The notes beneath the pieces are model-generated. The model made no database searches and was not told the DNA's origin. It saw nothing but the letters and a program-made list of their open reading frames with translations. A program made the translations under genes and the position numbers. 64,000 bases of DNA from Janthinobacterium violaceinigrum. Lineage in GTDB: Bacteria; Pseudomonadota; Gammaproteobacteria; Burkholderiales; Burkholderiaceae_D. The DNA lies in NCBI RefSeq assembly GCF_009208555.1, contig NZ_WFLI01000013.1, positions 1 through 64,000 of the forward strand, in the 5' to 3' direction. Positions 53,242 through 62,557 of this stretch are shown here, piece after piece (position 1 is the first letter of the stretch; the number at the start of each line of letters is the position of its first letter).

Positions 53242-54867
53242 ATGCCAGAAACTAGCGACTTATCTGTCCTGATCGTCGACCCGAACCCCAGCATGCGGGG
53301 CAATCTGCACAATATGCTGAACCAGGCGGCCATCACCAAGGTGGAATATGCCGTCAATTCCGGCACGGCCATCCGCCTGCTGACGAAGAAACCGTTCGAT
53401 ATCATCCTGTGCGAATACGATCTTGGTAGTGGCATGGACGGCCAGGACGGCCAGCAATTGCTGGAAGACTTGCGCCACCACAAGCTGATCGGCCTGTGGA
53501 CGATCTTCATCATGCTGACCTCGGAAGCCATCCACAGCAAGGTGATCAGCGCTGCCGAACTGACCCCGTCCGACTACATATTAAAACCGTTTACCGTCGA
53601 TGTGCTGAGCGGCCGCATTGCCCGCGCCATCGAACGGCGCGCCGTTTTCCTGCCCACCTATCAGTTGATCGACAAGGGCGACCTGCGCGAAGCCGTGAAA
53701 AGCTGCCGCGCGGCCGAACTGCAGCATCCGCGCCTGGCGGCCGATTTCACGCGCCTGCGCGCCGAACTGCACCTCACCCTGGGCGAATGGAAGGAAGCGG
53801 AACAGCTGTACGCCGACATGCTGGCCACGCGGCCCATGGCCTGGGCCCACCTGGGACTGGCGCGCACCCTGTTCGAGCAGCAGCGCCACGAAGAGGCGCA
53901 GGATACGCTGCTGGAACTGGTGGAAGCCTATCCCCGCTTCATGGCCGCCTACGACCTGCTGGCGCAAAACCACGAAGCCATGGGCCAGCAGTTGCAGGCC
54001 AAGAAAATCCTCGAAGACGCGGTGGCCATTTCGCCGCACATGGTGCGCCGCTTGCGCCACCTGGGCGGCATCGCGTTCGACACGGGCGATATCGGCGCGG
54101 CCGAACGGGCCTACAAGCAGGTCGTCACGAAAGCCAAATACTCGGAATTCCGCGACCCGGAAGACCACGTCAACCTCGTGAAAACGCTGGTCAAGAAAGG
54201 CGACGCGCCGCAGGCCAGCGGCGTGCTGCGCGACATGGAGCGCTCCTTGCGGGGCGGCGCCAACGTGGAAGCGTGCCGCGCCATCTCGGCCGCCATGCTG
54301 CATGAATTGTCGGGCAACGACATCGCCGCCGCCAGCGAACTGCAGCTGGCCGCCGCCGCCCTGGACACGGCGCGGGGCCTGTCCACGCAGCTGAAGGTGG
54401 GCCTCGTGCAGAGCTGCCTGAAAAACAATCTGGAGCAGGCCGCCTCCGACGTCATGATGAAGCTCGTCAACGAGGCGGACAGCGAAGTGACGATGGAAGC
54501 GGCCGTCGACGTGTTTGAAAAGGCGGGCCGCCACGACCTGGCGCAAGGCATGGGCCAGCAGATCACGAACCAGGTGCAGGAACTGATGCAGGATGCGGCC
54601 AGCAAGTCGGAAAGCGGAGAGCTCAAGGGCGCCGTCTTCGTGCTGCGCCAGGCCCTGCGCAAGACGCCGGGCAACCTGCCCGTGCTGTTCGCCTCCGTCG
54701 ACGCCATCCTGCGCCAGCTCAATATGCTGGGCTGGGAAGCGCCGCTGGCCGAACAGGCGCAGCACCAGATGCAGGTGATCCGCAAGATCGACCCCAAGCA
54801 TCCGAAGCTGGAATCGCTGAAGCAGCAGTATGCGGCCACGCAGCACAAATACGGTATCGCCACCTGA
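53242..54867 (+). CDS. Response-regulator receiver domain fused to TPR repeats
   Basis: The 541-residue protein has a CheY-like receiver (residues 1-130): LIVDPNPSMRG in place of the usual double Asp, a likely phospho-acceptor in ILCEYDLGSGMDG, and SDYILKPFT with the conserved Lys. The rest is made of TPR-type helix pairs (AELHLTLGEWKEAEQLYADM, LGLARTLFEQQRHEEAQDTL, ILEDAVAISPHMVRRL). No DNA-binding or enzymatic output is present, so it probably acts by protein binding. It is divergent from the GGDEF pair, which may link it to c-di-GMP control; that link is positional only. Confidence 0.88.
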   Translation: MPETSDLSVLIVDPNPSMRGNLHNMLNQAAITKVEYAVNSGTAIRLLTKKPFDIILCEYDLGSGMDGQDGQQLLEDLRHHKLIGLWTIFIMLTSEAIHSKVISAAELTPSDYILKPFTVDVLSGRIARAIERRAVFLPTYQLIDKGDLREAVKSCRAAELQHPRLAADFTRLRAELHLTLGEWKEAEQLYADMLATRPMAWAHLGLARTLFEQQRHEEAQDTLLELVEAYPRFMAAYDLLAQNHEAMGQQLQAKKILEDAVAISPHMVRRLRHLGGIAFDTGDIGAAERAYKQVVTKAKYSEFRDPEDHVNLVKTLVKKGDAPQASGVLRDMERSLRGGANVEACRAISAAMLHELSGNDIAAASELQLAAAALDTARGLSTQLKVGLVQSCLKNNLEQAASDVMMKLVNEADSEVTMEAAVDVFEKAGRHDLAQGMGQQITNQVQELMQDAASKSESGELKGAVFVLRQALRKTPGNLPVLFASVDAILRQLNMLGWEAPLAEQAQHQMQVIRKIDPKHPKLESLKQQYAATQHKYGIAT

Positions 54868-55020
54868 AACTGCCGCACCCCGTGACTGCCGGGGGGATGC
54901 GACGTAAACGGAAGTGGTTTGTTCCCAAAATCGATGCCGAGTCGATGCCGGCGAATTTTTCTACAACATATTGCGCAATATATTGTATGCTGGAGTTTCA
55001 CCGAGGGAGGGAATATCAGA

Positions 55021-56352
55021 ATGCGCCATCACCTGTTTCTGCTTCATACGCTGTCGGCACTGTCCATCATGTGCGCACCGAGCGCTTTTGCCGAGGCGCC
55101 TGGCATCTCGCGAGACGAAAAAGGCGCGATCATCGCCTCCCTCGACAGCACCTTGAATGCAAACTACCCATTTCCGGACATCGCACGAAAAATCAGGCCC
55201 GTGCTTCAGGAACATCTGAAAAAGGGAGCGTATGACTCGGCGACCACGAAGGCAGCGTTTGCGAGCAAGCTGACCGACGATCTCATCAAGGTCAGCGGCG
55301 ACCTGCATTTCCTGGTGGCCACCGACCCGGAATGGATCGTGGAATTCAAGGCGAAGGCGAACCCGGCGCTCAAGGCCGGGATACGACGAGAAGAAGCGAG
55401 CCGGCTGGAAGAAACCAATTTCGGTTTCGACGAGGTCGCCCGCCTGACGGGAAATATCGGCTATATACGCTTCAGCTATTTTGCCGATCCGGAATTTGCC
55501 CATGATACGGCGGCATCCGTCATGCGCTTCGTGGGCAATACGGATGCCGTTATCATCGATTTGCGCTACAACAATGGCGGACACCTGGAAATGGCGCAAT
55601 TTCTAGCGAGCTATTTCTTCTCCAGCGAAAAAGACCAGCTGCTCTTCGACTACTATTACAACGAGGATGGCAAGCGCATCCAGCGCGGGCAATGGGTGCT
55701 GCCGGGCTTGCCGGGCAAGCGCATGGTGGACAAGCCCGTCTACATCCTTACCGGTTCCACGTCGTTTTCCTCCGCAGAATGGTTTTCCTATGCGATGAAA
55801 AAGCTCGGGCGAGCCACGCTGATCGGGGAGCGGACGGCCGGTGGCGCGCATCCGGTGGCGCGCAAGCCGCTCAACGATGATTTTTTCGTGCAAGTGCCGA
55901 TCGGCCAGATCCAGGATCCCGTTGACCATGGCGACTTCGAAGGCGTCGGCGTGCAGCCCGATATCGCCAGCCCCTCCATTCGCGCGCTGCCTGTGGCGCA
56001 CAAGCTGGCGCTTGAAAATCTGGCGAAGACCGATGACGCCAGGCGCACGGAATTGGCCTGGATGCTCCCCGGCTTGACGGCCGCTATCGAGCGCCCGCAC
56101 ATCGATGCCGCGATGTTGACGAACGCCGCCGGAAAATATGAAGGCCGCCAGCTCATCCTGGACAATGGTGTTCTCTACTATCTCTGGCGCGACCGCTTCC
56201 GGGTCGCGCTTGAGCCCATAGGCCCCAACCTGCTCGCGGTGGAAGGCGTGTCGGATTTTCGATACCGCCTCAATACCCTGGATGGAAAAGTGACGGCGCT
56301 GGAGCGCGTGAACAAGGATGGCAGCATCCAGAGGTACCAGCGCCTTGACTAA
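55021..56352 (+). CDS. S41-family (IRBP/tail-specific-like) serine peptidase, secreted
   Basis: The 443-residue protein has a signal peptide (LLHTLSALSIMCAPSAFA), an N-terminal helical domain typical of IRBP-like peptidases (IIASLDSTLNANYPFPDIA) and an S41 catalytic domain. The nucleophile Ser lies in LTGSTSFSSAEWFSYAM, with IGERTAGGAHPV following and VIIDLRYNNGGHLEMAQFLA upstream. The C-terminal ~80 residues form an extra strand-rich domain. No PDZ domain is evident. The ATG at 55021 follows GGGAGGGAAT. The MarR-like regulator gene overlaps its 3' end. Confidence 0.9.
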   Translation: MRHHLFLLHTLSALSIMCAPSAFAEAPGISRDEKGAIIASLDSTLNANYPFPDIARKIRPVLQEHLKKGAYDSATTKAAFASKLTDDLIKVSGDLHFLVATDPEWIVEFKAKANPALKAGIRREEASRLEETNFGFDEVARLTGNIGYIRFSYFADPEFAHDTAASVMRFVGNTDAVIIDLRYNNGGHLEMAQFLASYFFSSEKDQLLFDYYYNEDGKRIQRGQWVLPGLPGKRMVDKPVYILTGSTSFSSAEWFSYAMKKLGRATLIGERTAGGAHPVARKPLNDDFFVQVPIGQIQDPVDHGDFEGVGVQPDIASPSIRALPVAHKLALENLAKTDDARRTELAWMLPGLTAAIERPHIDAAMLTNAAGKYEGRQLILDNGVLYYLWRDRFRVALEPIGPNLLAVEGVSDFRYRLNTLDGKVTALERVNKDGSIQRYQRLD

Positions 56353-56830
56353 GAAAACGCATTCCCCGGCCGCGATCGATGACGCCGTGTTTCTCGGCCG
56401 CGCTGTCGAACGGCTGAGCGTCCTGATCGCCGAACAATCCAGGATAGTCTTCGATACGATGGGGATCGTCATCCCCGTTCGTTCGTGTTCGCTGATGACT
56501 GTTCTTGCAACGCTGGGCGCGGCTTCCGCATCGGATCTGGCGCGCGAACTCGGACATTCGCACCAGCTGGTCATGCAAAAAATCCCCAAGCTGCTGCGCC
56601 TGGGCCTCATACAGTATCGCAACGATGACCATGATGCGCGGCGGCGGATATTCATGCCCACGGAGGAAGGCTTGTCGCAGCTTGCGAAGTTCGAGCAATG
56701 CACGGTGCTGATACGGGAGGCCTATGCCGGCCTGTTTGCCGAGGTGGGAGACGTCAGGCAATTCGTGGATAGAGCCACCGATGCGCTCAACGAGAAGCCG
56801 CTGGACAAGCGCATCAATTCCCCAGCTTGA
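56345..56830 (+). CDS. MarR-like winged-helix regulator
   Basis: The ~161-residue protein has a winged helix in its middle: VLATLGAASASDLARELGHS, then HQLVMQKIPKLLRLGLIQYR and the wing DDHDARRRIFMPTEEGLSQL. It fits the MarR/HTH_27 type, with helices at both ends for dimer formation. The TTG at 56345 (eight-base overlap with the S41 gene) is chosen as start; an in-frame ATG at 56318 would give a 35-base overlap. Translational coupling to the peptidase gene suggests a shared operon. Confidence 0.78.
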   Translation: MTKKTHSPAAIDDAVFLGRAVERLSVLIAEQSRIVFDTMGIVIPVRSCSLMTVLATLGAASASDLARELGHSHQLVMQKIPKLLRLGLIQYRNDDHDARRRIFMPTEEGLSQLAKFEQCTVLIREAYAGLFAEVGDVRQFVDRATDALNEKPLDKRINSPA

Positions 56831-56840
56831 CGGCGGCGCC

Positions 56841-56890
56841 GGCAGGCCGTGGCTTTCGAGCCACCCGCCCCGGCCGCGATGGCGCCATGC
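56841..56890 (-). pseudogene. ~50-bp relic of a tetR-type HTH coding sequence
   Basis: This stretch matches 58501-58549, inside the TetR gene, at about nine bases in ten. It covers the recognition-helix codons (AGGSKATAY on the minus strand). No start, stop or rest of a gene surrounds it. It looks like the remnant of a lost TetR-family paralog or of a local duplication. Confidence 0.6.
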
Positions 56891-56900
56891 CCCCGTGGAG

Positions 56901-57293
56901 TTAGGCTGGAAATTCCCCTTGCGTGTAGCTTTTCCAAAGGTTGTTAATAAATTCAACATCCAGCTTGTTCTTGCATGCCAGCGCGATCAGGCCCATATCG
57001 TCCGATACGTATGCAGCAAGATCAGCGTTTTTAGTGATTTGATAAACCTTCTTGTATGCCGCTTCTCTTACCTCCCTGACCGAGCCATCTTCAGGCGGGC
57101 AAGACGATGTTACTTTTTCATGGCTCATACTCCATGCATGATCAAATTCAAAAGAATCTCGTGCGTCTAATTTTGCATCCCAGTCGGTGTTTTTCTTGAA
57201 AATACGCTCAAGCAGGATATCGCCGCTGATTCTGGATAAAATCTCACTTGCCGTTGTTATCGCGCCATGCTCGATACTCACTTCAGTCGCCAT
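56901..57293 (-). CDS. Hypothetical protein, 130 aa
   Basis: An unrecognised cytosolic protein of 130 residues, acidic, with an N-terminal EVSIEHGAITTASEILSRIS helix, FEFDHAWSMSHEKVTSS in the middle and an ending LDVEFINNLWKSYTQGEFPA. Its GC content is visibly lower than that of the flanking genes, suggesting acquisition. No ribosome binding site is striking and there is no operon partner. It might be an immunity-type protein, but nothing in the sequence proves this. Confidence 0.6.
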   Translation of the reverse strand: MATEVSIEHGAITTASEILSRISGDILLERIFKKNTDWDAKLDARDSFEFDHAWSMSHEKVTSSCPPEDGSVREVREAAYKKVYQITKNADLAAYVSDDMGLIALACKNKLDVEFINNLWKSYTQGEFPA

Positions 57294-57549
57294 TTTTCTA
57301 CGCCCTTCATCAAGTCACCATGCTGTGATTGTAACGGTGAATCGCCCTTGCCAGCCCAGGCGCACGGCAAGGACAGCATATCGGGCTTGCGCGCATGCCA
57401 TCGATTTCGCCGCTTGCCCGTCACTGTTGCGCTTTCATTTATCGCAAATCTGGAGCACACTATTTTTTGCAAGCGTATCGATTTGTGTGCAATTAAGATC
57501 CCAGGGATGCAGCACCGGTTGCCCATTCCACCTTGACCAGGGAAGCGCC

Positions 57550-57948
57550 ATGAAAAAACAGATCATCCTCAACCTGCCCGTGAAGGACCTGGACAAATCC
57601 AGGGCCTTCTTTTCCGCGCTCGGCTTTACCTTCGATCCCCGCTTCAGCGGCGAGAACGCGGCATTCATGAATATCGCCGGCGACACCATCCAGGCCATGC
57701 TGACGGCCGAACCGTTCTTCCAGTCCCTGATCGACAAGCCGGTCGCGAATGCCCGGGAAGCCAATGAGCTCGTCATTTGCCTCAGTTGCGACAGCCGGGA
57801 AGAAGTGGACAGCCTGATCGCCAAGGCCGTCGCTGCCGGCGGCCGCACGCCGCATCCGCCAGAAGACCATGGCTTCATGTACGACCAGGGCTTCGAGGAT
57901 ATCGATGGCCACCTGTGGAACCTGGTCTGGACAGCGCCAGAGGCCTGA
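57550..57948 (+). CDS. VOC/glyoxalase-fold protein
   Basis: The 132-residue protein is a vicinal-oxygen-chelate (glyoxalase/bleomycin-resistance-like) family member: KQIILNLPVKDLDKSRAFFS, FTFDPRFSGENAAFMNI, then ELVICLSCDSREEVDSLI and the ending DIDGHLWNLVW. Members of this subgroup are often annotated as lactoylglutathione lyase-like, without proven substrate. The start follows GGGAAGCGCC. It is a single gene convergent with the TetR gene. Confidence 0.88.
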   Translation: MKKQIILNLPVKDLDKSRAFFSALGFTFDPRFSGENAAFMNIAGDTIQAMLTAEPFFQSLIDKPVANAREANELVICLSCDSREEVDSLIAKAVAAGGRTPHPPEDHGFMYDQGFEDIDGHLWNLVWTAPEA

Positions 57949-58030
57949 CGCCGACCACATACTGTGCCCGCCGCAGGCCAATTGTCGGATGCGCGCAGCG
58001 TCATCCGGCTCCATGGGTGAGCGGCAGTCT

Positions 58031-58666
58031 TTATTTCCGGGCCACCCGCGCCACCACCAGTTCGATCAGTTCCGCGATCAGGGGACGGAAGGTGGCCGCG
58101 TTGCCGCCCTGCCCCAGCATCACGGTGCGCGTGGTCAGGTGCGAGAAGACGGCATCGAACAGGATCTGCGGCAAATTGGAAAACGAGGCGTCGGGCGCGA
58201 TGCGCCCTTGCCCGCGCTGCTGCTCCAGCAGGCGCAGGATCAGCGCATGCCACACTTGCGGGCCGTGTTCGTACCAGGTCAGGCCCACGGCGGGCACGGC
58301 GGCCGCGCCCGTGACGACGAGGCGGTAGAAATCCACGTGGCGGGGGCTGGTGACGACGGCCACCAGTTCATCGAGGATCAATTGCAAGCCCTGTTCCAGG
58401 CCCGCTTGCGAGGTATCGAGCCGGCGCAGGTCGATGATGAAATCGGCGCACAGGTATTCGACCACGGCCACCAGCAACTCCTGCTTGCTGCCGAAATAGC
58501 GGTAGGCCGTGGCTTTCGAGCCGCCCGCCTCGGCCACGATGGCGTCCATGCTGACGCCGTCGTAGCCCGATTGCAGGAACAGGTTCGCCGCCGCCACCAG
58601 CAGCTTGCGCCGCCGCTCCTCGCTTCGATTGCTGGGGGAAGCTGGAACGGTGCGCAACTGGGGCAT
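58031..58666 (-). CDS. TetR-family regulator, probable repressor of gcd
   Basis: The 211-residue protein has an N-terminal TetR helix-turn-helix (KLLVAAANLFLQSGYDGVSM, IVAEAGGSKATAYRYFGSKQ) and a C-terminal ligand domain resembling the AcrR-type (LPQILFDAVFSHLTTRTV). The ATG at 58666 lies 11 nt after the gcd stop, so gcd and tetR form one operon. A near-perfect 23-bp palindrome in the gcd promoter region is the likely operator, which would give autoregulation. The effector is unknown. Confidence 0.9.
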   Translation of the reverse strand: MPQLRTVPASPSNRSEERRRKLLVAAANLFLQSGYDGVSMDAIVAEAGGSKATAYRYFGSKQELLVAVVEYLCADFIIDLRRLDTSQAGLEQGLQLILDELVAVVTSPRHVDFYRLVVTGAAAVPAVGLTWYEHGPQVWHALILRLLEQQRGQGRIAPDASFSNLPQILFDAVFSHLTTRTVMLGQGGNAATFRPLIAELIELVVARVARK

Positions 58667-58677
58667 GAAGCAAACTC

Positions 58678-61104
58678 TTACGGTGTCTTGGGAAGCGCGT
58701 ATGCTATCACGTAATCTCCCCGGTCCGGGCTCTGGCGGGCGCCGCCCGCCACCACCACGACATACTGGCGGCCCGACTTGGGCGACACATACGTCATCGG
58801 CGTGCCTTGCGAACCGACGGGCATGCGCGCCTTCCACACTTCGCGTCCCGTGGCGATATCCATGGCGCGCAGATAGTAATCCTGCGTGCCCGCATAAAAC
58901 ACGAGGCCAGACGCCGTGCTGACGCCGCCGCCCAGGGTGGGCATGCCCAGCGGGATCGGCAGATTCGCGCGCACGCCGTGGATGACGGCATCGCGCACCG
59001 TGCCGGCCGGACGCTCCCACACTTTCGTGCGGGTCTTGAGGTCGATGGCGGCAAACACGCCCCAGGGCGGGCTTTGGCAGGGAATGCCCAGCGGCGAATT
59101 GAAGGCCTTGTGGTCGATGACGAACGGCGTGCCATCCATGGGATAGGTGCTGCCCACGCCGTGGCCCGACGTCAGCTTGGCCACGTCCACCGTCTCGCGC
59201 GGCACCAGCTTGACCACTTGCGGCATGCGGATATCGTTGACGAACATATAGCCATTGCTTTCATCGACGGCCGCCCCGCCCCAGTTGAAGCCGCCGTAGT
59301 AGCCCGGATAGATCAGGGTCTCCTGCGTGCCCGGCGCCGTGAACTCGCCTTTGTAATTGAGCTTGCGGAAGCTGATGCGGCACGCCAGCTGGTCGAAGAA
59401 GGTGGCGCCCCACATGTCGCGTTCCGTCAGGGTCTCCGCCCCCAGGGCCGGCATGCCGGTGGAATATGGCTGCGTTTTCGACACCCAGTCGCCGGCCGCA
59501 TGTTCCTGCGGCACGGGCTTTTCCACCACTTCCGCAATCGGTTTGCCCGTGCGGCGGTCCAGCATGAAGATCTGTCCCCGCTTCGTCAGCTGCACCAGCG
59601 CAGCAATCTTGCCGCCCTTGCCGTCCGGGACGTCGTACAGGGCCGGCTGCGCGGCCACGTCGTAATCCCAGATGTCGTGGTGGACGGTCTGATATGTCCA
59701 GCGCTCGCGGCCCGTCGCCATGTCGAGGGCGACGATGGCCGACGCATATTTTTCCGTCAGCGGCGGGCGCTTGCCGCCCCAGAAATCGGGCTGCTCATTA
59801 CCCGTCGGCAGATAGACGAGGCCCAGCGCATCGTCGAATGCAGGCGTGGACCACATGTTCGGCGTGCTGCGCGTGTAGGTCTGCCCTTCCGGCGGCAGCT
59901 TGGTGATGGCAGGATTGCCCAGGTCCCAGGCCCATACCAGTTTCCCCGTGTCGGCGCTGTAGGCACGCACGACGCCCGACGGTTCATCGGTGGAGCGGCC
60001 ATCGAAGACCCAGCCGCCAAGGATGATCAGGTTGCGCGCCACCGTGGGCGCGGACGTGTAGGCGTAGTACGGCACGTTCATCTTCACCTTGCCCAGGCCG
60101 ACGGTGAGGTCGACGGCGCCCTTGTCGCCGAAACCCTCGCACTGCTTGCCCGTCTGCGCGTCGATCTCGATCAGGCGCGCATCCATGGTCACCTGCACGA
60201 TGCGCCTGGCGCACACGCCCGCCTGCGGCGCGCTGGGCGCCTGCATGCCCTCAAACTGGAACGGCTTTGTCACCGTGGCCGGCTCGTAATAGCCCACGCC
60301 GCGGCAGCGGTTCCACGTCTTCGTGTTGGCCGGCTTGGGATCGAAGGTCCAGCGCTCCTTGCCCGTGTCCGCGTCGAGCGCGATCACCTTGCTCGTCGGC
60401 GTGCACGTGTAGAGGGTGTCGCCGATCTGCAGCGGCGTGTTCTGCGATTCGGACGCGCCCTGGGCCAGTTCGCCCGTGCGGTAGCGCCATGCCACCTGCA
60501 GCTGGCCGACGTTGTCCTTGTCGATCTGCGTGTAGGGCGCGAAGCGCGTGCCCGTCGGCCCGTTTGCATAATGCGCCCAGTTGGCGCTGCCGTCATTGAC
60601 GGCCGCCACGCCATCCTGCTGCGGCTGCACCGTGGCCTCCAGCACGCCGTGCGGCTGGAACATGGAGGCAAGACCGGCCGCCAGCACGACGGCAAACAGG
60701 GCGGCGAAACCGCGCGACTGGCCGCTGTGGCCGCGGCCTGCCAGCCATGGATGCACGAGGGCCGCGGCGAAGCCGATGACGAGGAAAGGCGCCAGGCGCG
60801 GCACCATGGGCCAGAAGGCAAAGCCGATTTCCCATACGGCCCAGGCCAGGGTCGCGATGAGCAAGGCGCCGACGATGGCGCTGGCCAGCCGTTTGCGGCG
60901 CAGATACAGCACGCCGGCCAGGAGCAGGCCGAGACCGGCCAGCAGGTAATACCAGGAACCGCCGAGGCTAATCAGTTCGATGCCGCCCGCCGCCAGGGCC
61001 AGGCCGGAAAGTCCGAGGAAAATGCCAAAAACCACCAGGGCAATGCGCTTGCCGCTGGAGACCGGCGGGATCGCCGCCGCTCCATTCTTTGTTGAAGTGT
61101 CCAT
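58678..61104 (-). CDS. gcd: Membrane-bound PQQ-dependent dehydrogenase (glucose/quinate/shikimate family)
   Basis: The 808-residue quinoprotein has five membrane helices in the first ~150 residues and a periplasmic eight-bladed propeller. Marks include WAHYANGPTGTRFAPYTQID, QVAWRYRTGELAQGASESQN, CRGVGYYEPATV, the PQQ-site block TYTRSTPNMWSTPAFDDALG, WTYQTVHHDIWDYDVAAQP and FNWGGAAVDESNGYMF. Gcd oxidises glucose (other members quinate or shikimate) and passes electrons to ubiquinone. No pqq synthesis genes are in the window. A TetR gene follows 11 nt downstream. Confidence 0.94.
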   Translation of the reverse strand: MDTSTKNGAAAIPPVSSGKRIALVVFGIFLGLSGLALAAGGIELISLGGSWYYLLAGLGLLLAGVLYLRRKRLASAIVGALLIATLAWAVWEIGFAFWPMVPRLAPFLVIGFAAALVHPWLAGRGHSGQSRGFAALFAVVLAAGLASMFQPHGVLEATVQPQQDGVAAVNDGSANWAHYANGPTGTRFAPYTQIDKDNVGQLQVAWRYRTGELAQGASESQNTPLQIGDTLYTCTPTSKVIALDADTGKERWTFDPKPANTKTWNRCRGVGYYEPATVTKPFQFEGMQAPSAPQAGVCARRIVQVTMDARLIEIDAQTGKQCEGFGDKGAVDLTVGLGKVKMNVPYYAYTSAPTVARNLIILGGWVFDGRSTDEPSGVVRAYSADTGKLVWAWDLGNPAITKLPPEGQTYTRSTPNMWSTPAFDDALGLVYLPTGNEQPDFWGGKRPPLTEKYASAIVALDMATGRERWTYQTVHHDIWDYDVAAQPALYDVPDGKGGKIAALVQLTKRGQIFMLDRRTGKPIAEVVEKPVPQEHAAGDWVSKTQPYSTGMPALGAETLTERDMWGATFFDQLACRISFRKLNYKGEFTAPGTQETLIYPGYYGGFNWGGAAVDESNGYMFVNDIRMPQVVKLVPRETVDVAKLTSGHGVGSTYPMDGTPFVIDHKAFNSPLGIPCQSPPWGVFAAIDLKTRTKVWERPAGTVRDAVIHGVRANLPIPLGMPTLGGGVSTASGLVFYAGTQDYYLRAMDIATGREVWKARMPVGSQGTPMTYVSPKSGRQYVVVVAGGARQSPDRGDYVIAYALPKTP

Positions 61105-61173
61105 TTTTTATCCATGACGCCTCCCCTGCCCAGGCAAACACGCGGGGATGGCTGATTTTTCAAATCTACGTAT

Positions 61174-61196
61174 TGAAACTGTACTGTACGGTTTCA
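61174..61196. promoter_or_regulatory. Palindromic operator candidate upstream of gcd
   Basis: A 23-bp palindrome with half-site TGAAAC-N-GTAC, centred on 61185, has one mismatched pair of positions only. It lies 70-92 nt upstream of the gcd ATG and resembles GTAC-containing TetR-family operators. The TetR encoded at the end of the operon is the natural candidate to bind it. Confidence 0.65.
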
Positions 61197-61290
61197 TTTT
61201 ATGCCGATTTTTGACGCAAGGAAAGAAAAATTGATGTCGGAGCTTGATTTTTGGCGGGGATGGGATGATTTGGTGGGGATGTCGGATTAA

Positions 61291-61317
61291 GGGGTCAGAC
61301 CCAATGGGTCTGACCCC
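61291..61317. repeat. REP-like palindrome, copy 1
   Basis: GGGGTCAGACCC, an AAT loop and the exact complement GGGTCTGACCCC. It is one of two similar palindromes in the gap between gcd and the alcohol dehydrogenase gene. Confidence 0.8.
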
Positions 61318-61375
61318 AGCCTTGTGCGTCGCACGGAGTATCCAATGATGCTCAGGGCTCAGCACCGGAAAAGCT

Positions 61376-61402
61376 GGGGTCGGACCCGACGGGTCCGACC
61401 CC
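61376..61402. repeat. REP-like palindrome, copy 2
   Basis: GGGGTCGGACCC, a GAC loop and GGGTCCGACCCC. It differs from copy 1 by a compensated base change in both arms, so the hairpin is conserved. It also stands 9 nt beyond the dehydrogenase stop and could help end its transcript. Confidence 0.8.
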
Positions 61403-61410
61403 TTGTCAAA

Positions 61411-62463
61411 TTACTCAGCCAGTGACGCCATATCAATCACAAAACGATATCGGACATCGCTTTTCACCACGCGCTCGAACGCCTCATTGATGTCCTGGAT
61501 GCGGATGATCTCGATGTCCGACACGATATTGTGCTTGCCGCAGAAGTCCAGCATTTCCTGGGTTTCCTTGATCGAGCCGATCATGGAACCGGACAGGCTG
61601 CGGCGCGCGCCCACCAGGCCGAAGGCGCTGATCGGCGGTACGGCGCCGTCGGGAATACCGACGATGACCATGCTGCCATCGACTTTCAGCAGGTTGATGT
61701 ACTGGTTCCAGTCGATGGACGCGCCCACGGTGCAGATGATCAGGTCGAAGGTGCCGGCCAGTTTGCTGAACGTTTCCGCGTCGTTGGTGGCGTAGTAATG
61801 GTCGGCGCCCAGGCGCAGGCCGTCTTCGCGTTTCGACAGGGTCTGGCTCAGCACCGTCACTTCGGCGCCCATGGCGTGGGCGATCTTGACGCCCATGTGG
61901 CCCAGGCCACCCATGCCCAGGATGGCGACCTGCTTGCCTGGACCGGCCTTCCAGTGGTTCAGCGGCGAGTACAGGGTGATGCCGGCGCACAGCAGCGGCG
62001 CGGCGGCGTCCAGCGGCAGGTTGTCGGGAATCGACAGCACATAGCCTTCCTTGACGACGATGCTGTCCGAGTAGCCGCCCTGCGTGGCCGTCTTGCCATC
62101 CGCTTCCAGGCCGTTGTAGGTCTGGATCAGGCCTGGCATGTACTGTTCCAGGTCCACGTTGCGCGTCTTGCAGGTAGTGCAGGAGTCGACGAAGCAGCCC
62201 ACGCCCACGTGGTCGCCCACCTTGAACTTGCTGACATTGGCGCCGACGGCCGTGACGACGCCGGCGATTTCATGGCCGGGCACCATCGGGAAGGCGGCGC
62301 CGCCCCATTCATCGCGCGCCTGGTGGATGTCGGAATGGCACACGCCGCAGTATTTGATCGAGATGGCCACGTCGTCTTCGCGCGGGGCGCGGCGCTCGAA
62401 CGTGAACGGTTGCAGTGCGGAGGTCGGGCCCAGTGCGGCGTAGCCTTTGGCGATGGTGGTCAT
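61411..62463 (-). CDS. Zinc-dependent NAD(P)-dependent alcohol dehydrogenase (YahK/CAD-like)
   Basis: The 350-residue medium-chain dehydrogenase has the catalytic zinc ligands in [12 protein letters not shown] and [10 protein letters not shown], a structural-zinc-like cysteine loop ([20 protein letters not shown]) and the nucleotide-binding motif [19 protein letters not shown]. The pattern is that of YahK- and cinnamyl-alcohol-type aldehyde reductases. It probably reduces aldehydes with NADPH. It is divergent from an AraC-type regulator gene across 177 nt containing direct repeats, so induction by that regulator is likely. Confidence 0.93.
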   Translation of the reverse strand: MTTIAKGYAALGPTSALQPFTFERRAPREDDVAISIKYCGVCHSDIHQARDEWGGAAFPMVPGHEIAGVVTAVGANVSKFKVGDHVGVGCFVDSCTTCKTRNVDLEQYMPGLIQTYNGLEADGKTATQGGYSDSIVVKEGYVLSIPDNLPLDAAAPLLCAGITLYSPLNHWKAGPGKQVAILGMGGLGHMGVKIAHAMGAEVTVLSQTLSKREDGLRLGADHYYATNDAETFSKLAGTFDLIICTVGASIDWNQYINLLKVDGSMVIVGIPDGAVPPISAFGLVGARRSLSGSMIGSIKETQEMLDFCGKHNIVSDIEIIRIQDINEAFERVVKSDVRYRFVIDMASLAE

Positions 62464-62557
62464 GAAAACTCCTGTATCTATATGGTTGTAACGAGGGGGA
62501 CGCGTGCCGTGCATGCGATGGAGCCAGTGTGGGGCAAATGTGCCGCGCGCGTTACTG

